64,000 nt of DNA from positions 1,601,001-1,665,000 of the forward strand of contig NZ_CP061080.1 in assembly GCF_014495845.1 (NCBI RefSeq), read 5' to 3'. The notes beneath the pieces are model-generated. The model worked only from the letters and a program-made list of their open reading frames with translations, was not told where the DNA came from and ran no database searches. Made by a program: the position numbers and the translations under genes. This DNA is from Aquibium microcysteis. GTDB lineage: Bacteria > Pseudomonadota > Alphaproteobacteria > Rhizobiales > Rhizobiaceae. Below, one piece after another: positions 34,680 to 43,200 of the stretch (positions are counted from its first letter, which is position 1; each line of letters opens with the position of its first letter).

Positions 34680-36569
34680 ATGCTCGATTCATTGCGTTCG
34701 GCGGCCGGCACGTGGGTAGCGAAGCTGCTGCTTCTGCTCCTTGTCCTGAGCTTCGCCGTCTGGGGGATTTCCGGACAGATCGCCAACGGATTCGGCGGCA
34801 ATGCCGTCATCACCGCGGGCGAGACGACCGTGACGCCGATCGAGTACCGGCTGGCCTATGACCGTCAGATCTCCGTGCTGTCGCAGCGCTTCGGCACGCG
34901 CGTGACGCGCGAGCAGGCGGTTGCGCTGGGCGTGGACCAGCAGGTGCTGTCGCAGCTCGTCGCCGGCGCCGTCCTCGACGAGCAGGCGCGCGTCATGAAC
35001 CTCGGCGTCTCCAAGGACAGGGTGGCCGTGCTGACTGCGGAGGATCCCGCATTCCAGGGACCCGGCGGCAGCTTCGACCGCCGCCAGTTCGAGTTCGTGC
35101 TGCGCCAGATCGGGATGCGTCCCGAAGACTATCTGAAGAACCGCGAGCAGGTCGCGATCCGCCAGCAGATCGTCGAGGCGATCTCGGACGGGATGTCCGT
35201 GCCGGACACCTTCCTGCGCGCCGTCGCCCTCTACCAGGGCGAGGACCGCACGGTGGAGTATCTCGTCCTGCCGCCGGCCCTCGTCGAGCCGGTCGAGGCG
35301 CCGACGGACGCGCAGCTCGGGACCTATTTCGAGGAGAACAAGGCGCGCTACGCGGCTCCCGAGTATCGCAAGATCGACTATGTGAGGCTGCAGCCGGAGG
35401 ACATCGCCGATCCGGCGGCCATCACCGACGAGCAGGTCGCGGAGGATTATCAGCGCTCGATCGCAGCCTTCACGACCCCCGAGCGCCGCACCATCGACCA
35501 GATCGTCTTCCTCAACGAGGACGCGGCCAAGATCGCCGCCGACCGTCTGCTGGGAGGCGCGACCTTCGAGCAGATGGTGGAAGCCGACGGCCGCAGCATG
35601 GACGACGTGCGGCTCGGTACGGTCGAAAAGTCGCGGGTGCCCGATCCGGCGATCGCGGAGGCCGCCTTCGGTCTCGCCAAGGACGAGGTCAGCGGCATCG
35701 TGCAGGGCGCCTTCGGCCCCGCCATCGTGCGCGTGACCGAGATCATTCCCGAGACGGTCAAGCCGCTGGCGGACGTGCAGGAGCAGATCCGCCGCGACCT
35801 GGCGCTGGCGGAAGCCAACCGCATCCTTCTCGACGTGCACGACCGCTACGAGGACGCGCGCGCTGCCGGCAGCACGATTCAGGAAGCGGCGGCGTCGCTC
35901 GGACTGACCGTCACGACCGTCGAGTCCGTCAGTCGCGCCGGCCAGGACCCCTCTGGTGCGGTTCTGCGCGACATCCCCGAGACGGCCGAGCTCCTGCGCC
36001 AGGCGTTCGAGACCGAGATCGACGTGGAGAACCCGCCGATCAGCATCGGCTCCGATGGCTTCGTCTACTATGAGGTTCGCAGCGTGACGCCCGCGCGCGA
36101 CCGAACGCTGGACGAGGTCCGCGACCGTGTCGTCGCGGACTGGACGGCCGCGCAGGTCGCCGCGCGGCTCGCCGAGCGTGCCGGCGCGATCGAGAAGCGG
36201 CTGAAGGACGGCGCGACGCTCGACGAGATCGCCGCCGAACTCGGCTACGAGAAGCAGGTCAAGCGCGGCGTGCGCCGCGGCGCGACCGACCCCGACCTCG
36301 GCGAGGCGGGCGTGGCAGCCGTCTACGGCGTCACCGAAGGCGGGACCGGCCTCGTGCCGACGCCGTCGGGCGACGGCCGGATCGTGTTCGAGGTGACGGA
36401 GGTCTTCGAGCCGGCCGGTGCCAGCGCCGAGTCCGTCGCCCCCGACATGCGCCAGGCCTTCCGGTCCGGCTGGTCCGACGATCTGCTCGACCAGCTGGTC
36501 GCCGAACTGCAGCAGCGATACGAGGTGACCGTCAACCGGACGGCCATCGACCAGGCCCTGAGCTTCTGA
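34680..36569 (+). CDS. ppiD: Periplasmic folding chaperone PpiD-like (SurA_N / peptidyl-prolyl isomerase)
   Basis: 629 residues. One N-terminal membrane anchor (about 15-32, [15 protein letters not shown]) with the rest periplasmic. The SurA-like N-terminal chaperone region is followed by a parvulin-type domain at about 265-360 ([21 protein letters not shown] and [20 protein letters not shown]). Helps fold outer-membrane proteins near the Sec translocon, consistent with its position beside secG and tpiA. Parvulin catalytic residues are not all obvious, so it may act mainly as a chaperone. Twelve bases separate it from trpD. Confidence 0.9.
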   Translation: MLDSLRSAAGTWVAKLLLLLLVLSFAVWGISGQIANGFGGNAVITAGETTVTPIEYRLAYDRQISVLSQRFGTRVTREQAVALGVDQQVLSQLVAGAVLDEQARVMNLGVSKDRVAVLTAEDPAFQGPGGSFDRRQFEFVLRQIGMRPEDYLKNREQVAIRQQIVEAISDGMSVPDTFLRAVALYQGEDRTVEYLVLPPALVEPVEAPTDAQLGTYFEENKARYAAPEYRKIDYVRLQPEDIADPAAITDEQVAEDYQRSIAAFTTPERRTIDQIVFLNEDAAKIAADRLLGGATFEQMVEADGRSMDDVRLGTVEKSRVPDPAIAEAAFGLAKDEVSGIVQGAFGPAIVRVTEIIPETVKPLADVQEQIRRDLALAEANRILLDVHDRYEDARAAGSTIQEAAASLGLTVTTVESVSRAGQDPSGAVLRDIPETAELLRQAFETEIDVENPPISIGSDGFVYYEVRSVTPARDRTLDEVRDRVVADWTAAQVAARLAERAGAIEKRLKDGATLDEIAAELGYEKQVKRGVRRGATDPDLGEAGVAAVYGVTEGGTGLVPTPSGDGRIVFEVTEVFEPAGASAESVAPDMRQAFRSGWSDDLLDQLVAELQQRYEVTVNRTAIDQALSF

Positions 36570-36580
36570 CGGAACCGGCG

Positions 36581-37603
36581 ATGAGCGACTTCAAACCCTT
36601 CATCGCCAGGGTCGCGTCAGGCCAGTCGCTGAGCTTCGAGGAAGCGCGCCAAGCCTTCGACATCGTGATGTCCGGCGAGGCGACGCCTGCGCAGATCGGC
36701 GGCTTCCTGATGGCCATGCGGGTACGCGGCGAGACGGTGGACGAGATCTCCGGCGCCGTCGCGACCATGCGGGCCAAGATGCTGCCGGTGGAGGCGCCCG
36801 CCGACGCGATCGACATCGTCGGCACGGGCGGCGACGTCTCGGGCTCCTACAACATCTCCACCTGCTCCGCCTTCGTGCTGGCGGGTGCCGGCGTGCCGGT
36901 GGCCAAGCACGGCAACCGGGCGCTCTCGTCGAAGTCGGGTGCGGCCGACACGCTGATGGCGCTGGGCATCGACATCGACATCGGCCCGAAGGAGATCGCA
37001 ACCTGCATCCGGGAGGCCGGCGTCGGCTTCATGTTCGCGCCGCGTCATCACTCGGCGATGAAACATGTCGGCCCGGCGCGGGTGGAACTCGGAACCCGCA
37101 CGATCTTCAATCTGCTCGGCCCGCTGTCCAACCCGGCCGGCGTGAAGCGGCTGATGGTCGGCGTCTTCTCGCCCGAATGGGTCGAGCCGGTCGCCCGCGT
37201 GCTGAAGGCTCTCGGTGCGGAAGCGGCCTGGGTCGTGCATGGCGACGGGCTGGACGAGGTGACGACCGCCGGCAGCACCAAGGTCGCGCAGCTCCGCGAC
37301 GGCGACATCGAGCTCTTCACCGTCACGCCCGAAGAAGCCGGGCTGTCACGCGCCGATTTCGCCGACCTGCGCGGCGGCGATGCGGCGCACAACGCGCTCG
37401 CGCTGCGCTCGGTGCTGGCCGGGGAGAGATCGCCCTACCGCGACATCGTGCTGATGAATGCGGCGGCCGCCCTGCTGGTCGCCAGCCGTGTCACGTCGCT
37501 CGCCGACGGTGTGGACATCGCTGCCCGGTCGATCGACGGCGGCAAGGCGGAACGGGCGCTCGAGCGCCTCGTCGAGGTCTCGAACCGCAAGGCGGGCGCA
37601 TGA
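36581..37603 (+). CDS. trpD: Anthranilate phosphoribosyltransferase
   Basis: 340 residues. Second step of tryptophan synthesis: joins anthranilate to PRPP. Recognised by [16 protein letters not shown] (PRPP loop, about residues 82-97), [17 protein letters not shown] (about 108-124), the anthranilate-site [16 protein letters not shown], and GDGLDEVT. The stop overlaps the trpC start (ATGA). First of the tightly packed trpD-trpC-moaC-moeA group. Confidence 0.97.
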   Translation: MSDFKPFIARVASGQSLSFEEARQAFDIVMSGEATPAQIGGFLMAMRVRGETVDEISGAVATMRAKMLPVEAPADAIDIVGTGGDVSGSYNISTCSAFVLAGAGVPVAKHGNRALSSKSGAADTLMALGIDIDIGPKEIATCIREAGVGFMFAPRHHSAMKHVGPARVELGTRTIFNLLGPLSNPAGVKRLMVGVFSPEWVEPVARVLKALGAEAAWVVHGDGLDEVTTAGSTKVAQLRDGDIELFTVTPEEAGLSRADFADLRGGDAAHNALALRSVLAGERSPYRDIVLMNAAAALLVASRVTSLADGVDIAARSIDGGKAERALERLVEVSNRKAGA

Positions 37604-38418
37604 GCGACATCCTGAAGACCATCGAGGCCTACAAGCGCAGGGAGATCGCCGCCGCCAAGGCCGCGGTGTCCTTCGAGGAGATGAGGGCGCGGGCCAAGGA
37701 TGCCGACCGGCCGCGCGGCTTTGCCGCCGCCCTGCGCCGGAAGCGCGAGGCCGGTTCCTTCGCCCTGATCGCCGAGATCAAGAAGGCGAGCCCGTCCAAG
37801 GGCCTGATCCGCGCCGATTTCGATCCGCCGGCGCTCGCCGCCGCCTACGAGGCGGGCGGTGCCGCCTGCCTGTCGGTGCTGACCGATGCGCCCTCCTTCC
37901 AGGGGGCGCCCGAATTCCTGACCGCCGCGCGTGCCGCCTGCGCGCTGCCCGCGCTGCGCAAGGATTTCCTGTTCGAGCCCTATCAGGTCTTCGAGGCGCG
38001 CAGCTGGGGCGCCGACGCCGTCCTCGTCATCATGGCGAGCCTCTCCGACGACGAGGCGAAGGCGCTGGAGGACGCCGCCTTCGAGACCGGCATGGACGTG
38101 CTGGTCGAGGTGCACGACGAAGCCGAGATGGAGCGGGCGCTGCGGCTCGCCTCGCCGCTGGTCGGCGTCAACAACCGCAACCTGCGCAGCTTCGAGGTCG
38201 ACCTCGCGACCTCCGAGCGGCTGGCGGCGATGGTGCCGGACGACCGGCTGCTGGTCGGCGAGAGCGGCATCTTCACGCATGCCGACTGCCTGCGCCTTGC
38301 CGAACACGGCATCGGCACCTTCCTCGTCGGCGAGAGCCTGATGCGGCAGGCCGACGTCGCCGCCGCCACACGCGCTCTCCTCTCGGGCGAGGCCGAGGGC
38401 CTGCGCCGGACGGCCTGA
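37600..38418 (+). CDS. trpC: Indole-3-glycerol phosphate synthase
   Basis: 272 residues, (beta/alpha)8 barrel. Catalytic motifs: [12 protein letters not shown] (Lys, about residue 60), [12 protein letters not shown] (Lys, about 121), [14 protein letters not shown] (Asn, about 193) and LVGESGIF (Glu, Ser). Not fused to TrpF. Overlaps trpD by 4 bases; moaC begins 3 bases after its stop, so translational coupling through the operon is likely. Confidence 0.97.
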   Translation: MSDILKTIEAYKRREIAAAKAAVSFEEMRARAKDADRPRGFAAALRRKREAGSFALIAEIKKASPSKGLIRADFDPPALAAAYEAGGAACLSVLTDAPSFQGAPEFLTAARAACALPALRKDFLFEPYQVFEARSWGADAVLVIMASLSDDEAKALEDAAFETGMDVLVEVHDEAEMERALRLASPLVGVNNRNLRSFEVDLATSERLAAMVPDDRLLVGESGIFTHADCLRLAEHGIGTFLVGESLMRQADVAAATRALLSGEAEGLRRTA

Positions 38419-38421
38419 GCC

Positions 38422-38907
38422 ATGGCCGGCGCCCTCACCCACATCAAGGCCTCCGGCGAGGCCCATATGGTCGACGTCGGCGCCAAGGACGAGACGAAGC
38501 GCATCGCCGTCGCCGAGGGGGTCGTCGTCATGAAGCCGGAGACGCTGACGATGATCCTCGAGGGCAATGCGAAGAAGGGCGACGTGCTCGCCACAGCGCG
38601 CATCGCCGGCATCATGGCGGCCAAGAAGACGCACGAGCTGATCCCGCTCTGCCATCCGCTGATGCTGAACAAGGTCGCCGTCGAGATCGAGCCCGACGAG
38701 GCGCTGCCGGGCCTGCGTGTCACCGCGACGGTCTCGGTCGCCGGCCGGACCGGTGTCGAGATGGAGGCGCTGACGGCGGCCTCCGTCGCCTGCCTGACGA
38801 TCTACGACATGGCCAAGGCCGTCGACCGCGGCATGACGATCACCGGCATCCGCGTTCTGGAGAAATCCGGCGGCAAGTCGGGCGACTGGCGCGTCGCGGG
38901 CCGGTGA
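38422..38907 (+). CDS. moaC: Cyclic pyranopterin monophosphate synthase
   Basis: 161 residues. Acts after MoaA in molybdenum-cofactor synthesis to give cyclic pyranopterin monophosphate. Signature segments are [23 protein letters not shown], the active-site [10 protein letters not shown] (about residues 74-83), [10 protein letters not shown] and the C-terminal KSGGKSGDW. The stop shares a base with the moeA ATG (TGATG). Confidence 0.97.
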   Translation: MAGALTHIKASGEAHMVDVGAKDETKRIAVAEGVVVMKPETLTMILEGNAKKGDVLATARIAGIMAAKKTHELIPLCHPLMLNKVAVEIEPDEALPGLRVTATVSVAGRTGVEMEALTAASVACLTIYDMAKAVDRGMTITGIRVLEKSGGKSGDWRVAGR

Positions 38908-40118
38908 TGGCAGCTGGGCTGCTCCCCATCGAGGAGGCGCTTTCGCGTCTGCTGGCGGGTGTCGCGCCGCTCGGCTCCGAACGCGTCGGAATCGACGAGG
39001 CGGGGGGCCGGATCCTCGCCCGTCCCGTCCGGGCGCTGCGCACGCAGCCGCCCTTCGATGCCTCCGCCATGGACGGCTACGCCATCCGCGGCGAGGATGT
39101 CGCCGCCCCCCCTGCCCGGCTCGCCGTGGTCGGCATCGCCCCCGCCGGCAGGCCGTTTGCGGGCGCCATCGGTCCGGGCGAAGCCGTGCGCATCTTCACC
39201 GGCGCGCCGGTGCCGGCGGGCGCCGACAGCGTGCTGATCCAGGAAAACACGCGCATCGTCGCGCCCGGCGTCGTCGAGGCGCTGGAGCCGGTGCGCACGG
39301 GCGCCAATATCCGCCGCCGCGGCCTCGACTTCACCGAGGGCGAGCCGCTGCTCGAGGCGGGCCGGCTCGTCGACGCCTCGGCGCTGGCGCTCGCCGCTTC
39401 CGCCAATCACGCCGAACTCGACGTGGTGCGCCGTCCGCTCGTGGCCGTGCTGGCCACCGGCGACGAGCTGCTGGCACCGGGGAGCGCCGTCGGCGAAGGT
39501 CAGATCGTCTCGTCCAACACCTTCGGCGTCGCGCTGATCGCGCGCCAGGCCGGCGCCCGCACGCTCGACCTCGGCATCGCGCCCGACGACCGCGAGGCGA
39601 TCGGGGCCGCCATCGACCGCGCGCTCGACGCCGGCGCCGAAATCATCGTCACGTCGGGTGGAGCCTCGGTCGGCGACCATGATCTCGTCCGCGACGTGCT
39701 TTCGGCGAAGGGCGGCGAACTCGATTTCTGGAAGATCGCGATGCGGCCCGGCAAGCCGCTGATGGCGGGGACGCTCGCCGGCCGCCGCATCCTCGGCCTG
39801 CCCGGCAATCCGGTCGCCAGCCTCGTGTGCAGCCACGTGTTCCTGAAGCCTCTGGTGGCAAGGCTCGCCGGCCGCGCCCATGTCGCCGACGTGCGCACCG
39901 GCGTCTTCGGCGGACCTGTCGCGGCCAACGACCTGCGGCAGGACTATATGCGCGCCCGCGTGGTCGAGACCGACGGCGTGCTCGTCGCCACGCCCTCCCC
40001 GGTCCAGGACTCATCGATGCTGCGCATCCTGGCAGAGGCCGGCGCGCTCGTCATCCGCGAACCCTTCGCGCCTGCGGCCGTCGCCGGAGATCCCTGCCGG
40101 CTCCTGATGCTGCGTTGA
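38907..40118 (+). CDS. moeA: Molybdopterin molybdotransferase
   Basis: 403 residues. Inserts molybdate into adenylated molybdopterin. Domains in order: N-terminal MoeA_N (PPFDASAMDGYAIRGEDV, about residues 50-67), the MoCF binding domain (VLATGDELLAPGS, about 183; TSGGASVGDHD, about 250; MRPGKPLMAG, about 280; GLPGNPVASLV) and the small C-terminal beta domain. Last gene of the trpD-trpC-moaC-moeA operon. In relatives I remember lexA directly downstream; here an 8.5-kb block intervenes. Confidence 0.96.
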   Translation: MAAGLLPIEEALSRLLAGVAPLGSERVGIDEAGGRILARPVRALRTQPPFDASAMDGYAIRGEDVAAPPARLAVVGIAPAGRPFAGAIGPGEAVRIFTGAPVPAGADSVLIQENTRIVAPGVVEALEPVRTGANIRRRGLDFTEGEPLLEAGRLVDASALALAASANHAELDVVRRPLVAVLATGDELLAPGSAVGEGQIVSSNTFGVALIARQAGARTLDLGIAPDDREAIGAAIDRALDAGAEIIVTSGGASVGDHDLVRDVLSAKGGELDFWKIAMRPGKPLMAGTLAGRRILGLPGNPVASLVCSHVFLKPLVARLAGRAHVADVRTGVFGGPVAANDLRQDYMRARVVETDGVLVATPSPVQDSSMLRILAEAGALVIREPFAPAAVAGDPCRLLMLR

Positions 40119-40162
40119 CGCGCCGCCGATCCCGGCGGAGAGCAGATCCGATCCTGTCGATG

Positions 40163-40198
40163 CATGAAGGCCGGAACCGCAGGGCTCCGGCCTTCATG
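40163..40198. terminator. Bidirectional terminator between moeA and the autotransporter gene
   Basis: CATGAAGGCCGGA and TCCGGCCTTCATG, a perfect 13-bp stem with a 10-base loop, between two convergent stops (40118 and 40244). No long T-run on either side, but stem strength and position make it the likely end of both transcripts. Confidence 0.75.
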
Positions 40199-40243
40199 TG
40201 AGCTGTGTCGACACGGACAGGCCGGGATTGACCGGACCTGCCT

Positions 40244-43200
40244 CTACCAGGCGACGGTGAGGCGCGCCTGGCCCTGGTAGCCCTTGAGTTCGATCTCCTG
40301 GACGCCGTATCGGCCCGAGACGCTCGACGACAGGCTGACATTGTCGTTCAGGGCGGTTTCGATGCCGAGTGCCAGTTCGAGTGCGGTTCCGCCGGTGCCG
40401 GTGGTGTAGGCGAAGTTGTCGACGGTCACCGTCTCGTCCGCGGTCAGGTCGTGTGCCACGGCGACATTGGCGAAGGTCGAGACGCTTTCGAAATGCCCCT
40501 CGGCGCGCAGGCCGCCGCGGACGCTCATCGCGTCGCCCGTCCCGAAGCGGACCTGGTCGACCCAGTCGCTCGAGAGATCGCTCACGGTCGTGTTCTGATA
40601 GGCGAACTGACCCCATGGCGTGACCCGGATGGTCTCGCTGCCGAAGGTGACGCCGGCTTCGACCACCATGGTCGCGGTCTGGGCGTCGACGGTGGTGGCG
40701 CTCGCCGCCGTCGGATTGAACGTCCAGTTGCTCGCGCCGTACTGGGCGACGGCGTCGACATAGGCCCGCTCGTTCGACCAGTTCGCCGTGACGCCTGCGG
40801 CATAGAGGTTGCCGCTGAGATCGGCGATGCCTGTCTCGGTGGTCACGTCGCTCACGGACCGGCCGTAGGAGGCGACGAAGCCGGCGCGGAAGTTGCCGCT
40901 GCCGATCACGTCGGTGCCGAACTGCGTGTAGTAGGTCTGCTGCGTATGCGAGGTGGCGTCCTTAATCTCGGTGCGGCTGCCGCCGGCCCGCATGAAGGAC
41001 GTCTGCATGTCGTCACCGGTGCCGAGGCCACGGCGATCCACCTTGCTGCCCAGGATGTCGAGCGATGCTGCACGAATGCTCTTCTCCAGCACCGAGAGGC
41101 CGTAGGTCTCGTCCTGGATGATCGAGCCGACACCGTAGACGATCACGTCGCCGGCCCCGAAGAGCTGTTCCTCGGTCCAGCCGCCCGTGCCTTCGACCGT
41201 CGCGACCGCGTTGGCGGTGCGGACCGACCGGGTCAGCACGACCTCGCGGCCGTTCTGCGTGAAACGCTCGGCCCGGTAGACGTTGGCGGCGGTATCGCTG
41301 CCGCCGATGCGGATCAGTTCGATGGTGCTGAGGTCGCCGAGCGCATCGCCGCGGTTGGAGTTGTGCCGCGCCAGCGTCACCGCCAGCGAGCCCGTGGCGT
41401 CGCCGCCGATGTTGGTCTGGTCGTAGTCGACGGCGGCCGCGTAGGTTCCCTGTCCGTAGACGATCTCGAAGAGCGAATCGGCCGTGTCGAGATTTAGATT
41501 GCCGCTGACGTTGACCACGCCCGGCGAATAGCCCGGGGACAGAAGGCCGCTGAAGGCGAGATCGCCGATGATGAAGACGTTGCCCGTGATGGTGCCATTG
41601 GTGATCACGGCGTCGCCGGTCACCTGAAGCTGTCCGCCGAGCGTTCCGCCGAGCACGGTCGAGCCGGCTTCGGCCGTCAGGCCGCCGACGATCGTCGAGC
41701 CGTTGGCGAAGTCGGCGTTCGCGCCTTGCTGGATGTAGAAACCGGCACCGGTGGTGAGGCCCGACCAGCTGGTGCCAGCCGCCACGGTCACCTTCGTGGC
41801 GCCCGACCCGGTCTTGGTGTCGTTGTCGAAGATGTTGCCGACGACGACCGTGTCGCTGTCGATGACGAAGTTGACGATGCCGTCGGATCCCGCGCCGTCG
41901 CGTTCGACCAGAAGCAGCGTTCCGTCGTTGCCGGTGATCGTCGTGCCGGCGCCGAGCGTGATGTTGGCGATGCCGCCGCTCTGGTCGAAATAGGCGTAGG
42001 CCAGCGACTTGTCCGTGGACAGGCTGACTCCCTTGGTGGTGATCGAGCCGCCGTTGACGACCGAGAGCGCGGAGAGATTGGCTCCGCCCGCGATCGAGCC
42101 GCCTTCCACCTCGATCGTCCCGCCGTTCGAAGCGATCACGCCGGTCTGCGAAGCGACGCCGTCGAGCGTGAGGCTGCCGCCGGCCACTTCGAAGCCGCCC
42201 GAACCGTTGATGGCACCCGAGAAGGTGGTCGAGGCGTTGGTGAGCTTCAGGCGGTTCGTGCCCAGTTCCACCGCGCCGGCGCCCGACAGCGTCACGACGT
42301 CGATGCCCGCCAGCGCCGATGCGATGTCGAAGGTGCCCGCCACGTCGATCGACGAGGATGCGGCGATCGATCCGCCCGCGGCGATGAACAGCGTCGTTCC
42401 CCCGTCGATGGTCGTCGCACCGGTATAGATGTTCACGCCCGACAGCGTCTGCGAGCCGCTCGCAACCTTCAGTCCGCCATTGCCGGCGATGACGCCCGAG
42501 AAGGTGGTCGAGGCCTGCGTGAGGATGAGGTCGTTGGCGCCGAGCGTCACGGTGCCGCCACCTGCGAGCGTGACGATCGAGGCGTCGGCGTCGTTGCCGG
42601 CGATATCGAGTTCGCCATCGACGGTGACCACCGCGGATGCCCCAATGCTGCCTGCGCCGTCGAGCACGAGCTTGGCGCCCGAGGAGACGCTGGTCCCGCC
42701 GGTGTAGCTGTTGGCGCCCGACAGCGTCTGCGTACCGCCCTCGACCGTGAAGCCGCCGCTGCCGGCGATCACGCCCGAAAACCCGGTCGAGCCGTTGGAG
42801 ACGACGAGGGTTCGGGTGCCGAGGGTCACGTCGCCGCCGCCGGACAGGGTGACGACCCGGGCGCCTGACGTCGTCGCGGCGATGTCGAACTCGCCCTCGA
42901 CCTTCACCTCCGCCGAGTTCTCGATGCTGCCGGCACCCGACAGGACCAGTTCGGCGCCGTCCGCAATCGACGTGGCGCCCGAGTAGGTGTTGATGCCCGT
43001 GAGCGTCTGGATGCCGCCGTCGACCGTGAAGCCGCCGCTTCCGGCGATGACGCCGGAGAAGGTCGTGGAGCCGTCGGAGATCACGAGCGTCTGTGCCCCG
43101 AGCGTGACGTTGCCGCTCCCCGACAGCGTGACGATCGTGGCGCCCGCCGTCGTGGCGGCGATGTCGAATTCGCCGGCGACCTTCACCTCGGCCGAATCCT